Notes: a model not told the origin generated them from the sequence alone. A DNA stretch of 64,000 nt from Lysinibacillus parviboronicapiens (GCF_003049575.1 NZ_PYWI01000012.1:62001-126000), one strand, 5' to 3'. Positions 45,647 to 54,863 are shown, numbered from the stretch's first letter. Numbers and translations are program-made.

Positions 45647-46284
45647 ACAACACCTTCTCCATCTAATAATTTGTTTTCAACCGAGATAGATTCCATCATG
45701 CCGTAAGCAATGGGTTTCCAAATATTCATCTCTTTCTGCAAACAATTAATCGAGCCCATCGTCACATTCTCGCCTACCCTAAACAAAAACATTAAATTAT
45801 AAATCTTGTTATCTAGTGCTGGCATGATGAAATCAAAGTAACCAATTTGTACACTGTTAACTTCTTCCATGTCGATATCCAACATTTTTGCAGTTGGCTG
45901 CGTTTTTTGAAGTATATTCATCATGGTCTGTGTGAAATCTTCCAATTCCTCTGCTTTTATCTGTTGTTCCATGATCTTCATCGTGACGTTGATTGACGTA
46001 CTTTCGCTTGTATAGATATAATCTGGTCTACGACTTGATGGATATTTAATATCCATTAATTCAGGTTCCATCACGTCAAATGATGTAGGCATGCACATCC
46101 GGATTTGATCCTCATAAAAACTAATTTCTGTAAAGGCAATCGTTTCATCTTCGATCATTAGCTGACCATCTTTAATCGCTTTAACAATATCAGTATGTAA
46201 TAATTGGTTTTCGATGTTCTCCATTCGTTTCTTCTGCCTTGCATGTTTCGTCATTTCAATAACTTCTTCATCCATGAAATCCAT
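45643..46284 (-). CDS. DcrB/DUF1795-like protein, candidate RHS chaperone
   Basis: A 213-residue first gene of the operon. Residues 60-205 show an alpha/beta pattern like DcrB/DUF1795 (FYEDQIRMCMPTSFDVMEPE, then TSINVTMKIMEQQIKAEELE, and VGENVTMGSINCL). The family includes the Eag chaperones that bind membrane segments of RHS effectors in type VI systems. The matching hydrophobic segment is present in the RHS fusion here. AAAGGAG precedes the ATG by about 9-10 nt. The family call is by eye and the chaperone role is inference. Confidence 0.6.
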   Translation of the reverse strand: MDFMDEEVIEMTKHARQKKRMENIENQLLHTDIVKAIKDGQLMIEDETIAFTEISFYEDQIRMCMPTSFDVMEPELMDIKYPSSRRPDYIYTSESTSINVTMKIMEQQIKAEELEDFTQTMMNILQKTQPTAKMLDIDMEEVNSVQIGYFDFIMPALDNKIYNLMFLFRVGENVTMGSINCLQKEMNIWKPIAYGMMESISVENKLLDGEGVV

Positions 46285-46809
46285 TTGTTCACGCTCCTTT
46301 ATTTCATTTCTATGTATTCGTTCTATCTCATAACCTAATAAATTGATGCCTTTGTTAATAATTTACCTTTTTTACCACCAGGATAAATTTAATTACATAT
46401 ATGGTAATTAACTAATTAATTGGTTATTTTTATCTGTAAACATGCTAATAAACCATAGTTAAAAAGTCAACATCAATCTTCAATATTAATGAGAATAGAC
46501 AAAAAGTATTCCTATAGGTCGGAAAAATTAGATTTTTAGTGGTTAAATATACAGTGTGAAAGAAGGATAAAGTGAAACTTTTTTAGTGGGGGCTATCTTA
46601 CTTTTATGGGCGGTTAATGCGGGATAACGTAAAACTTTACTCAGTTCATTGCTTTCGTTGAACCTTGGGTGGGAGTCTTACTGCCTGTTATAATACGAGA
46701 CTTTAGTCGCAGAAACCCTCACTGATTATTAGTCTTCAAAAATCGAGCTTCTACGGTTAGTTCATGCAGGATAAAATCAGAGGACGGTAAATGACTAAGC
46801 AAATTACAA

Positions 46810-46848
46810 AAGAAAATGGTACGGAAGATATTTCCGTACCATTAAAAA
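46810..46848 (-). terminator. Terminator downstream of dus
   Basis: A 12-bp perfect stem AATGGTACGGAA / TTCCGTACCATT followed on the minus strand by TTCTTTTGT. It lies 250 bp past the dus stop. Confidence 0.78.
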
Positions 46849-46982
46849 ACTAAAGCAAGCGCTTCTTAAACTTAATATTAAAATCAATAACCATTAAACT
46901 AATCCTGTTTTAATTTAATTATCTGCTACTCTTATTATAAGGCTTTCATTTCTTTCAGCCTCTTAAAACAGCTTTACATGTG

Positions 46983-47020
46983 CAGAGTGTATGTGGCAAC
47001 ACAAGGGTGCTAGTGGATTC
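46983..47020. repeat. Direct repeat flanking dus, copy 1
   Basis: It starts CAGAGTGTATGTGGCAACAC and matches the segment at 48338-48375 at 32 of 38 bases. Confidence 0.75.
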
Positions 47021-47099
47021 AATACCGCATGCATTGTTGCCAATTTATGGCTTAATAAGCTCTAACTTTTTTGCGGTTACATCAGTCTACCGTCTATCG

Positions 47100-48068
47100 T
47101 CAATCAACATTGTTTGATTCAAAGTTATCAAGCAATGCACGCACTTCATCTGTTGATTTCGTGTTCATCAATTGATTTCTTAATTCACCTGCTCCACGGA
47201 AACCTTTAACATAAATTTTGAAAAAGCGATGAAGCCCCGTGATTGAACGTGGTAGTGCTTCCGCATATTGATCTTGAAGATCAAGCTGCAGTCTTAAAAG
47301 ATCCAGGTACTCCTTACTGCTGTGCTCCTTTGGCTCTTTTTCAAAGGCAAACGGATTTTTAAAAATACCGCGTCCAATCATAACCCCATCAATACCATAT
47401 TTCTCAGCAAGCTCCTGCCCAGTTTGACGGTCAGGAATATCTCCATTGATGGTTAATAGCGTATTTGGCGCGATACGGTCACGTAATTTTTTGATGTCCG
47501 GAATTAGCTCCCAATGCGCATCTACTTGGCTCATTTCCTTTCTTGTACGTAAATGTATAGAAAGGTTTGCAATATCCTGTTTTAAAATATGCGTTAGCCA
47601 CTCCTGCCACTCATTTACATCGTCATAGCCAAGTCGTGTTTTCACGCTGACAGGCAGTCCGCCTGCTTTTGCCGCTTGAATAAGTTCTGCCGCAACATCT
47701 GGACGTAGAATAAGGCCACTACCTTTCCCTCTCGATGCCACATTCGGTACAGGGCAGCCCATATTAATATCGATGCCTTTAAACCCAAGCTCTGCCATAC
47801 CAATACTCATTTGACGGAAATATTCGGGATTATCCCCCCAAATATGTGCCACCATTGGCTGTTCATCTTCTGTAAATATTAAACGGCCACGCACACTTTT
47901 CATGCCCTCTGGATGACAATAGCTATCCGAGTTTGTAAACTCTGTGAAAAATACATCCGGTCGACCGGCTTCACTTACTACGTGACGAAAAACAACATCC
48001 GTCACATCTTCCATTGGTGCCAGTACAAAAAATGGTCGTGGTAAATCACGCCAAAAATTATCTATCAT
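47100..48068 (-). CDS. tRNA-dihydrouridine synthase
   Basis: A 322-residue FMN enzyme that reduces uridine to dihydrouridine in tRNA. It has the family opening [25 protein letters not shown] with the catalytic Cys, KTRLGYDD, the His-containing LSIHLRTR block and [13 protein letters not shown]. The start is placed at [13 protein letters not shown], where homologues begin; GAGAGG lies about 12 nt before. An upstream ATG at 48125 has no site. It belongs to the Bacillales branch with an insert (SYCHPEG). It stands alone between two direct repeats. Confidence 0.92.
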   Translation of the reverse strand: MIDNFWRDLPRPFFVLAPMEDVTDVVFRHVVSEAGRPDVFFTEFTNSDSYCHPEGMKSVRGRLIFTEDEQPMVAHIWGDNPEYFRQMSIGMAELGFKGIDINMGCPVPNVASRGKGSGLILRPDVAAELIQAAKAGGLPVSVKTRLGYDDVNEWQEWLTHILKQDIANLSIHLRTRKEMSQVDAHWELIPDIKKLRDRIAPNTLLTINGDIPDRQTGQELAEKYGIDGVMIGRGIFKNPFAFEKEPKEHSSKEYLDLLRLQLDLQDQYAEALPRSITGLHRFFKIYVKGFRGAGELRNQLMNTKSTDEVRALLDNFESNNVD

Positions 48069-48337
48069 GTCAAACTCAAATCCTCTCACTATGGATACAA
48101 CTTTAAACTCTCGGTCAAAAAACATAAAGCCAAATGTTCCACTTCTTTTACACTTATATCATGCTTAATAACTTATTATCAAATGTGAAAAACTATTGTG
48201 AAAATCAGCAATGTTTATTTTAACGAAAATCGGTCCTGAATGGTAATTTATAAACAAAAAAGCAGATGTATAGATTTTTTCTATATCAACTGCTTATTAT
48301 TAGTCCAACTCCAACCGAGTTACCGCTTCACAATGTT

Positions 48338-48375
48338 CAGAGTGTATGTGGCAGCACATGGGTGTTGGTGGGTTT
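48338..48375. repeat. Direct repeat flanking dus, copy 2; rlmCD 3'-end fossil
   Basis: It matches 46983-47020 at 32 of 38 bases. On the minus strand this copy and its flank read CCHIHSEHCEAVTRLEL, which aligns with the RlmCD C-terminus MFPHSTHCEAVAWLNL. Confidence 0.65.
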
Positions 48376-48404
48376 GCTTCTTTAGTTCCTATCCAAATAA
48401 CATA

Positions 48405-48494
48405 TAAAAAAGGCAGTTCAAGATAACGGTAAGACATCATCAAGCAATCGGATCATACACTCTTTGATTTCAAACACATTTTCTTGAACTGCCC
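48405..48494 (-). terminator. ltaS terminator with a long loop
   Basis: GGCAGTTCAAGA (48410-48421) pairs with TCTTGAACTGCC (48483-48494), a 12-bp stem with a 61-nt loop. TTTTTTATATG follows on the minus strand. Confidence 0.6.
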
Positions 48495-48509
48495 ACCAAA
48501 TTTCAACAA

Positions 48510-50462
48510 TTAATTAGATTCTACATGCGTATCTTTAAAGTAATTGTACTGGGAAGGATCAACTGGCGTATATTGTGGTGGCGTATAGAATCTCAATAAG
48601 TCACCATTCACAACTTTGTCAGAAAATCCTAATTTATGTTCTACTTCATTTTTGATAGCATTTGCCAACTCTAATTGACTATCATCTAGTGGTAAACCTG
48701 TTTTATTATCATAAAGTTTTTCATTAATTGAATAAATTGTAGGACTGACAAAATCGCCATTTCTAAATGGCACAATTTCATTATGCTCTTCTGATAATAA
48801 ATCTGAACCTGATTGTATAAAGTTTTGCGTATCAATCCCCAGTAAATGTAATACCGTTGGAAGAAGGTCTATTTGGCCACCATAAGTATGGTTAGTTTCA
48901 CCTTGCATTCCTGGAACATGTATTAGTAATGGCACACGTTGTAAATTAGTACTTTCATATGGCGTAATGTCTTTTCCAATGACTTGTTCCATCGCTTTAT
49001 TATGATTGTCTGATATACCATAATGGTCACCATAAAGAACAATCATCGTATTATCATATAAGCCTAATTCTTTTAATTGATTGAAGAACTGTTCGATTGC
49101 TTCATCCGCATAACGTGCTGTTTGGAAATAATTATCAACACTTGCATCTCCAGTATCGGCTTTATCAATTGTTACTAAATCTTGATTCATTTTATATGGA
49201 TAGTGGTTCCCTACCGTAATAAATTTCGTATAAAAAGGTTGCGGTAACGAACTTAAAAGACTTTCAGATTGTTCAAAGAATGGTTTATCTAACAAACCAT
49301 ATTCAGCCATGTCTTCTGAAGAGCTCGTGTCATAATAACTAGCATCAAAGAAGTTATCGTAGCCAAATGATTTATAAATTACATTTCGATTCCAAAAGCT
49401 TCCGTTATTACCATGAAAGACAGCTGATGTATAACCATAATCTTTTAAAATACTAGGAGCTGCTTGGTACATATTTTGTGCTTTTGTAATAAATGCAGAC
49501 CCTTGTGGTAACCCAAATAAAGAATTTTCTAGCATAAATTCCGCATCGGAAGTTTTACCTTGACCTGTTTGATGGAAGAAATTATCAAAATACGCTGTAT
49601 TGTCATCTTTTGTTAATGAATTTAAAAATGGTGTAACTTCTTCACCATTTAATTTATAGTCAATAATAAAGTTTTGGAATGATTCTAAATGTAAATAGAT
49701 GACGTTCATTCCTTTTGCCGCACCAAAATATTTTGCATTAGGGTTGGCATAGTTAGATTTTGTATAGTTAATCACTTCTGTAATATCACTACTATCCGCC
49801 AATGCTCTCTGTGATGATGCTTTCATAGTTTCTACTGAGTCATAAATCGTATAGTTATACATTCCTAGATATTTCACAATATAGTTTCTATCAAAACCTC
49901 GAGTTAATAGTTGCGGACGACTAGATTCAGCTAGTCCTAAATTTAGGATTGATACTACTAATGCAAAAGCAATAATTGCCATTGCTTTTTTATTGCCAAA
50001 ACGATTGGTTTCTTTTTGTATTTTTCTTGAGAATCGTAGGTAAAACATTACAAATACATCCACAAAGAACAAAATATCATAAGGTTTTAATAAAGAAAGA
50101 ACACTACCACCTAAATCTCCGAAGTTCTGCGTTTGGAAAATCGTGGGCAATGTGATGAAATCACTAAAAAATCGGTAATAAACAACATTAGCGTATAAAA
50201 GAATAGACATAAGAGTGTAAACTACAACGAGTGATGTATATTTTCTCTTTCCTCTAAATAAAAATGAAAATCCTAGAAATAGCATTGCTGAACCTAGTGG
50301 ATTTATTATTAAAAGGAATTGTTGAAGGAATCCTTCTACACCTAATTCAAATTGTGCTTTTTGCGTGATGTATGTTTTAAACCATAACATCAAAACAGCA
50401 ATTAAATATATCCCTAAAAAGTTGTTTAATAGGTCATCTTTTTTACTTACTAGATTTTTCAT
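48510..50462 (-). CDS. ltaS: Lipoteichoic acid synthase (LtaS family)
   Basis: A 650-residue polyglycerolphosphate synthase. Five N-terminal membrane helices (residues 1-200) are followed by an extracellular sulfatase-fold domain (about 245-600). The catalytic Thr lies in GQGKTSDAEFM; metal and substrate blocks include YLHLESFQNF, FHGNNGSFWNR, TVGNHYPY and VLYGDHYGISDNH. It polymerises glycerol phosphate from phosphatidylglycerol onto the glycolipid anchor. Bacilli have several paralogues, so which one this is cannot be told. AAAGGAAGG precedes the ATG. It is monocistronic. Confidence 0.92.
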   Translation of the reverse strand: MKNLVSKKDDLLNNFLGIYLIAVLMLWFKTYITQKAQFELGVEGFLQQFLLIINPLGSAMLFLGFSFLFRGKRKYTSLVVVYTLMSILLYANVVYYRFFSDFITLPTIFQTQNFGDLGGSVLSLLKPYDILFFVDVFVMFYLRFSRKIQKETNRFGNKKAMAIIAFALVVSILNLGLAESSRPQLLTRGFDRNYIVKYLGMYNYTIYDSVETMKASSQRALADSSDITEVINYTKSNYANPNAKYFGAAKGMNVIYLHLESFQNFIIDYKLNGEEVTPFLNSLTKDDNTAYFDNFFHQTGQGKTSDAEFMLENSLFGLPQGSAFITKAQNMYQAAPSILKDYGYTSAVFHGNNGSFWNRNVIYKSFGYDNFFDASYYDTSSSEDMAEYGLLDKPFFEQSESLLSSLPQPFYTKFITVGNHYPYKMNQDLVTIDKADTGDASVDNYFQTARYADEAIEQFFNQLKELGLYDNTMIVLYGDHYGISDNHNKAMEQVIGKDITPYESTNLQRVPLLIHVPGMQGETNHTYGGQIDLLPTVLHLLGIDTQNFIQSGSDLLSEEHNEIVPFRNGDFVSPTIYSINEKLYDNKTGLPLDDSQLELANAIKNEVEHKLGFSDKVVNGDLLRFYTPPQYTPVDPSQYNYFKDTHVESN

Positions 50463-50665
50463 TTTTGCACCTTCCTTTTACTTACTTAAATTTAAATCTA
50501 GATTTATATTAATTTAGATTATAAGTATTAAATTCGAAAAAATGTACTTTCACAATAGCTTTTTTCGCAGCTAATGTAGCTTACTCCCCATTTAGACTTC
50601 TGTCAAGTTGTTAAATACATGCAAGATATTTGTATAGTTTCTTCTATTGTAAATATTGTCATAAA

Positions 50666-50711
50666 AACACCCCACAAACGTTAGTTTTTTAACTAACATT
50701 TACGGGGTATT
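50666..50711 (-). terminator. Terminator of rlmCD
   Basis: The stem ACCCCGTAAATGTTAGTT / AACTAACGTTTGTGGGGT is followed on the minus strand by GTTTTTATG. Confidence 0.88.
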
Positions 50712-50737
50712 TCAAGCCATAACTCTTGCTCTTATAT

Positions 50738-52102
50738 CTAAGTTAAGTTTAACCACGCGACAGCTTCACAATGCGTCGAATGCGGGAACATGTCCACAGG
50801 TTGAATCTCTTGTGTTTGATAGCCTCCATATTCCAAAATACGGAGGTCCCGCGCTAATGTAGCTGGATTACAGGAAACATAAACAACACGCTTTGGACGT
50901 TGCTCTAAAATCGTATTGAGAAGTGCTTCATCGCACCCTTTGCGTGGTGGATCCACTACAAGCACATCTGCTTCCTTGCCTTCCTTATACCAACGTGGGA
51001 TGACTTCCTCTGCAGGTCCAGCTTCGAAATACGTATTGGTAAAGCCATTTAATGCAGCGTTGCGTTTTGCATCTTCAATAGCTTGCGGTACAATTTCAAC
51101 ACCCATAACAGCTTGTGCTTTTTGTGCAAGGAATAAGGAAATGGTACCGATACCACAGTAAGCATCAATTACTCGTTCATCCCCCTGTAAGTCAGCGTAG
51201 TCTAGTGCTTGTTTGTATAGCACTTCCGTTTGCTCAGGGTTAACCTGATAAAATGAACGAGCTGAAATTTCAAAGCGAACATCGCCAATTGTATCAATAA
51301 TAACGTCTTTGCCCCATAGATTTACAGTTTCATCACCAAAAATAACATTTGTTTTAGCACTGTTAATATTCTGCATAATCGATGTGATGTTGTGTACAAG
51401 TTTTTTTATGATGGCTACAGCTGTTTCTTTTTGAGGGAACTTTTTCTTTTTCGTAATGAGGACAACCATGACTTCACCAGTCGCTCGTGCTTTACGAATA
51501 ACTACATGACGTAGCATGCCTTCATGAGTTAGCTCATTATATGGTTGAATACCACTCGCTGCCAATTCCTTTTTCAATCCAGCGAGAACGGCGTCCGCTT
51601 CTCCCGTTTGAATTAAACAACGCTCCATATCTACAATGCTATGCGTTTTCGTTTTATAGAAGCCTGCAATGGCTTGTCCTGCTTCATTTATCGACAAAGG
51701 AATCTGCGCTTTATTACGATAGTGCCAAGGTTCTTCCATCCCCTTAACCGGTAAAACTGGTGCATTAATTTTGCCAATACGTTGCATGACATTTCGCACC
51801 ATATTTTCTTTCCACTTCAGCTGTCCCTCATAGGATAAATGCTGCAATTGACAACCGCCACATTGGGCGAAATATTCACAAGGTGCGTCTACACGGTCTG
51901 CTGAGGGCTTTAAAATTTCTATGACTTTGGCAAAGCCATAGTTTTTTAATGTTTTTAACACATGCACCTCTGTCGTTTCGTTGGGAAGAGCGCCTTGAAT
52001 AAATAACGGATAGCCATCGACTTTAGCCACGCCATTACCATCATGTGTTAAATCTTCTATATAAACAGTGAGTCGATCATTCTTTTTTACGGGTGCTGAC
52101 AT
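50738..52102 (-). CDS. rlmCD: 23S rRNA (uracil-5-)-methyltransferase RlmCD
   Basis: A 454-residue TrmA/RumA-family enzyme. An N-terminal TRAM domain (residues about 8-65) is followed by iron-sulfur cysteines CEYFAQCGGCQLQH, a SAM domain with DAYCGIGTISLFLA, VVDPPRKGCD, and the catalytic VYVSCNPATLARD. The C-terminus is FPHSTHCEAVAWL. In Gram-positive bacteria one enzyme makes both m5U747 and m5U1939. ATG 52102 has GGAGG 8 nt upstream; the open frame extending to 52291 is an artefact of the repeat leader. Its place near dagK/gatCAB fits the Bacillales order. Confidence 0.93.
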   Translation of the reverse strand: MSAPVKKNDRLTVYIEDLTHDGNGVAKVDGYPLFIQGALPNETTEVHVLKTLKNYGFAKVIEILKPSADRVDAPCEYFAQCGGCQLQHLSYEGQLKWKENMVRNVMQRIGKINAPVLPVKGMEEPWHYRNKAQIPLSINEAGQAIAGFYKTKTHSIVDMERCLIQTGEADAVLAGLKKELAASGIQPYNELTHEGMLRHVVIRKARATGEVMVVLITKKKKFPQKETAVAIIKKLVHNITSIMQNINSAKTNVIFGDETVNLWGKDVIIDTIGDVRFEISARSFYQVNPEQTEVLYKQALDYADLQGDERVIDAYCGIGTISLFLAQKAQAVMGVEIVPQAIEDAKRNAALNGFTNTYFEAGPAEEVIPRWYKEGKEADVLVVDPPRKGCDEALLNTILEQRPKRVVYVSCNPATLARDLRILEYGGYQTQEIQPVDMFPHSTHCEAVAWLNLT

Positions 52103-52206
52103 TCGAACATCCTCCATTTCAATCTCCTTATTGTAGCATGCAGTGGCGGATGAAAAAAGAACAAGACTTGAATTTCTTAGGTATAGCTGGAAAGTAAATC
52201 TAACGA

Positions 52207-52298
52207 CCTGAGCGTTACGAAGCTCTACCCGAGCGGTTTCGCGACAGACCTGAGCGCTAGCTCCACTTTCCCGAGCAGTCCCCACCATCATCCGAGCA
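52207..52298. repeat. Five 8-bp cores at exact 21-bp spacing in the rlmCD leader
   Basis: CCTGAGCG (52207), CCCGAGCG (52228), CCTGAGCG (52249), CCCGAGCA (52270) and TCCGAGCA (52291) begin every 21 bp. The 13-bp spacers between them differ. The array lies 105-196 bp upstream of the rlmCD start. Confidence 0.85.
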
Positions 52299-52333
52299 GT
52301 GAATAAGCTATACGTTCATTTACATAACTAGCG

Positions 52334-52361
52334 CTAAAAAAGAGCCGCTATTCGCGACTCT
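52334..52361 (-). terminator. Terminator of the cyd operon
   Basis: The stem GAGTCGC / GCGGCTC with a 5-nt loop is followed on the minus strand by TTTTTTAGCG. The stem overlaps the cydS stop codon. Confidence 0.85.
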
Positions 52362-52470
52362 CTCCCCCGTTTTTCGTGGCATGGCGGTCTTTTGGTGCCC
52401 ACCAAAAAGCAACTACAATGCCGATAATAACGACTATAAACGGAGCATAAAAAATAATAAACTTATCCAT
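52348..52470 (-). CDS. cydS: Cytochrome bd oxidase small subunit CydS
   Basis: A 40-residue single-helix membrane protein reading MDKFIIFYAPFIVVIIGIVV, then AFWWAPKDRHATKNGGESRE. It resembles Geobacillus CydS (a third subunit that shields heme b558), sharing the YAP-VVV-AFW-KD-H pattern. AGGAGG lies about 8 nt before the ATG. It sits 12 bp past cydB and ends in the operon terminator. Genes this short are often missed by annotation. Confidence 0.85.
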   Translation of the reverse strand: MDKFIIFYAPFIVVIIGIVVAFWWAPKDRHATKNGGESRE

Positions 52471-52482
52471 AACCACAACCTC

Positions 52483-53508
52483 CTACGCGTGATTGTCTTC
52501 TTTTCCTGTTACATAATTTTTGTTGAACAAGAATAGTTTCAACAATAAATACAAGGATGGAATGAGCAGACATAATCCTAAAATAAAGGCAATGATTAAT
52601 GCAATCGCCATTTGTGTGCTTGTAAAGCCATCATAAATTGTTAAGTATGGATACAGTAAATAAGGATATTGAGCAATACCGTACGCAAAGAAGGCCACTG
52701 CAAATTGTGCAATTAAAAGCCCTACAGCAAGCCCGTAATTTTTACGCATCCATAATAATCCCACCGTAATGATAAATAGTATCGCTGAAATAGCGAACAT
52801 CCACCATAAATTTACCATATGGCTATAACTTTCTGGATTGATGGATTTCATTTCATACATGATTCCAAGTGCACTAATCATTAAAGGAAGGGCCCAAATA
52901 AGGGCATATTTTCGCATTAAATTTGTTGCTTCCTTATCATTTGCCTTATGGGCGTACCACGTTAAGAACACGGCTGATATATACAATACCGCGGCAATAC
53001 TCAGGACAACGATGCTCCAAGCAAATGTACTAGTATACAATGTAAAATAATTCAGCACTGGTTGTTCATTGACAATATCCACATAGCCACCCCCTGCAAT
53101 CGCAAAGACAACAGAAAGTGAGGCGGGAATGAGTAAACCTGCCACTCCATACGTTAGTGTGTAACCGATATGTCCACGTGAACCATATGCCTCAAACGCA
53201 TAGTAGGAGCCTCGAATTGCTAACAAAACCAACGAAATACTAACGGGTATAAGTAATATTGTTCCATAATAGAAGGCTGTTTGTGGGAAAAATCCGACAA
53301 TCCCAACAAAGAAGAATACTAAAAAGACATTTGTAACTTCCCACACCGGCGATAAATACCGTTTAATAATATTCGTCAAAATGTGATTTTTCCCGATGAG
53401 TAAACTATATGCATTAAAAAAGCCTGCGCCAAAATCTATTGATGCAACAATCACATAGCCAAATAAGAAAATCCACAATACCGAAATTCCTAGTATCTCT
53501 AGTGTCAT
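52483..53508 (-). CDS. cydB: Cytochrome bd ubiquinol oxidase subunit II
   Basis: A 341-residue membrane protein with about nine helices. The N-terminus (VLWIFLFGYVIVASIDFGAG) and LLIGKNHILTNIIKRYLSPVWE are typical CydB blocks. It binds no heme itself, but supports the CydA quinol oxidase that reduces O2 to water. Its ATG overlaps the cydA stop by 4 bp. The Firmicute-type CydB lacks heme-ligand His. Confidence 0.93.
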   Translation of the reverse strand: MTLEILGISVLWIFLFGYVIVASIDFGAGFFNAYSLLIGKNHILTNIIKRYLSPVWEVTNVFLVFFFVGIVGFFPQTAFYYGTILLIPVSISLVLLAIRGSYYAFEAYGSRGHIGYTLTYGVAGLLIPASLSVVFAIAGGGYVDIVNEQPVLNYFTLYTSTFAWSIVVLSIAAVLYISAVFLTWYAHKANDKEATNLMRKYALIWALPLMISALGIMYEMKSINPESYSHMVNLWWMFAISAILFIITVGLLWMRKNYGLAVGLLIAQFAVAFFAYGIAQYPYLLYPYLTIYDGFTSTQMAIALIIAFILGLCLLIPSLYLLLKLFLFNKNYVTGKEDNHA

Positions 53509-54851
53509 AGAATATCACCGCCTTTTTCAGAATGGCGATCTTCAATCTCACGTTCGATTGGGTTCTTTTTAAACATACGAATCAATACGACGATACTCCC
53601 GATGCCTAAGACAGCATATACGCCTGAGAACAAGAGCATCATTAGATCCACATGATCGCTTGTTGTAGCGCCTTCTGGTGTACGCATCAATCCGTATAAA
53701 ATCCATGGTTGACGCCCAACTTCCGCAAGCCACCAACCCGCTTCAATGGCAATAATTGACAGCGGACCGCCAGCAACGATAATCCAGCGATACCATCGTG
53801 CATGGATGAATTGCCAACCACGTGCTTTCCCTAACACATAAAGTAGTGATACTAACATCATAAACATGCCAATAAAGACCATGATATTAAATAAATAGTG
53901 AATATACAGCGGAGGGCGATCCTCTTCTGCAAATTGATCTAAGCCGATAACTTCTGCCATTGGATTATTATGCGCTAAAATACTTAAAGCATAAGGTACT
54001 TTAATGGCATATTTAACTTCCCCATCCTGCATTATTCCAAGTAAGATAAGTGATGCTTTATCTTCAGTTTCAAAATGCCACTCAGCTGCCGCTAATTTTT
54101 CTGGTTGGTATTCTGCTAAATACTTTCCTGAGAAGTCACCGATAATGGCTGCTGCTATTGAGAAAACTAAACCAACTTTCATAAGTAATAACAATGCTTT
54201 TTTATGATATACATGATTCGAACCTTTTAACATACGATAACCTGCAATGGCAGCTAAAACAAATGCTGCTGTCATATATGCTGTAACAAGTACATGGGCT
54301 ACCTTTGTTGGCATAGCTGGGTTAAACATCGCTATAAAGGGTTGAATATTAACAAGCTGCCCGTCAACAATGTCAAAACCTTGTGGTGCGTTCATAAACG
54401 CATTCACAATGGTAATAAATACTGCCGACATGGAAGCACCAACTGCAACTGGAATCAGTAACAGCATATGCTTTTTCTGACTGTCGAAGCGATCCCAAGT
54501 GTATAAGTATATGCCTAAGAAAATAGCTTCAAAGAAAAATGCGAACGTTTCCAAAAATAGAGGTAAAGCAATTGTTTGGCCTGCTAGTTGCATAAAATTC
54601 GGCCATAGTAATGATAATTGCAAGCCAATCGCAGTTCCTGTTACGACTCCTACTGCAACTGTAATAACGAAGCCTCTCGCCCAACGTCTCGCCAGTAAAA
54701 TGTAATGCTCATCATTCTTTTTATATCCAGTCCATTGCGCAATCATAATCATTAACGGTACTCCCACACCTATCGTTGCGTAAATAATATGGAACGATAA
54801 GGTTAGTTCCGTTAATGCCCTACTCCAAAAGACTGCTGATTCATTCACCAT
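53505..54851 (-). CDS. cydA: Cytochrome bd ubiquinol oxidase subunit I
   Basis: A 448-residue heme-bearing subunit with about nine helices. A heme b595 His lies in LSFHIIYATIGVG near the N-terminus, and the conserved SLLWPNFMQLAGQ, heme-pocket and GRQPWILYGLMRT (quinol loop end) blocks are present. The length and short Q-loop are of the Gram-positive type. It gives high-affinity respiration at low oxygen. GGAGGG precedes the ATG. It heads cydA-cydB-cydS, with a small ORF just upstream. The operon sits between dagK and rlmCD, a place not occupied by cyd in B. subtilis. Confidence 0.94.
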   Translation of the reverse strand: MVNESAVFWSRALTELTLSFHIIYATIGVGVPLMIMIAQWTGYKKNDEHYILLARRWARGFVITVAVGVVTGTAIGLQLSLLWPNFMQLAGQTIALPLFLETFAFFFEAIFLGIYLYTWDRFDSQKKHMLLLIPVAVGASMSAVFITIVNAFMNAPQGFDIVDGQLVNIQPFIAMFNPAMPTKVAHVLVTAYMTAAFVLAAIAGYRMLKGSNHVYHKKALLLLMKVGLVFSIAAAIIGDFSGKYLAEYQPEKLAAAEWHFETEDKASLILLGIMQDGEVKYAIKVPYALSILAHNNPMAEVIGLDQFAEEDRPPLYIHYLFNIMVFIGMFMMLVSLLYVLGKARGWQFIHARWYRWIIVAGGPLSIIAIEAGWWLAEVGRQPWILYGLMRTPEGATTSDHVDLMMLLFSGVYAVLGIGSIVVLIRMFKKNPIEREIEDRHSEKGGDIL

Positions 54852-54863
54852 TTCTTTGCCCTC

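Larger units (their letters stand above)
46285..47099. other. 815-bp gap upstream of the VgrG-RHS operon
   Basis: An AT-rich region. It should hold the operon promoter, but no -35/-10 pair stands out. Elements seen: AT-rich near-palindromes around 46393-46425, a minus-strand terminator at 46815-46848, and one copy of a direct repeat at 46983-47020. No ORF is convincing. Confidence 0.5.
48069..48509. other. Gap between dus and ltaS
   Basis: A 441-bp region with a hairpin at 48257-48295 (AAGCAG/CTGCTT, T-run on the minus strand), repeat copy 2 at 48338-48375, and the ltaS terminator stem at 48410-48494. Confidence 0.55.

Noticed and set aside
36107-46284. A complete type VI secretion system or tailocin
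   Set aside because: No Hcp/tube, sheath, baseplate, ATPase or membrane-complex gene is present in the window.
48430-48509. Possible small peptide (VFEIKECMIRLLDDVLPLS) after ltaS
   Set aside because: No start codon with a ribosome site; it lies in the loop of the ltaS terminator.
52103-52291. N-terminal extension of rlmCD
   Set aside because: The strong GGAGG site and the homology start are at 52102; the extension merely translates the 21-bp repeats.
52207-52298. CRISPR array
   Set aside because: The conserved cores are only 8 bp with 13-bp spacers, far below CRISPR repeat and spacer size, and no cas genes are nearby.
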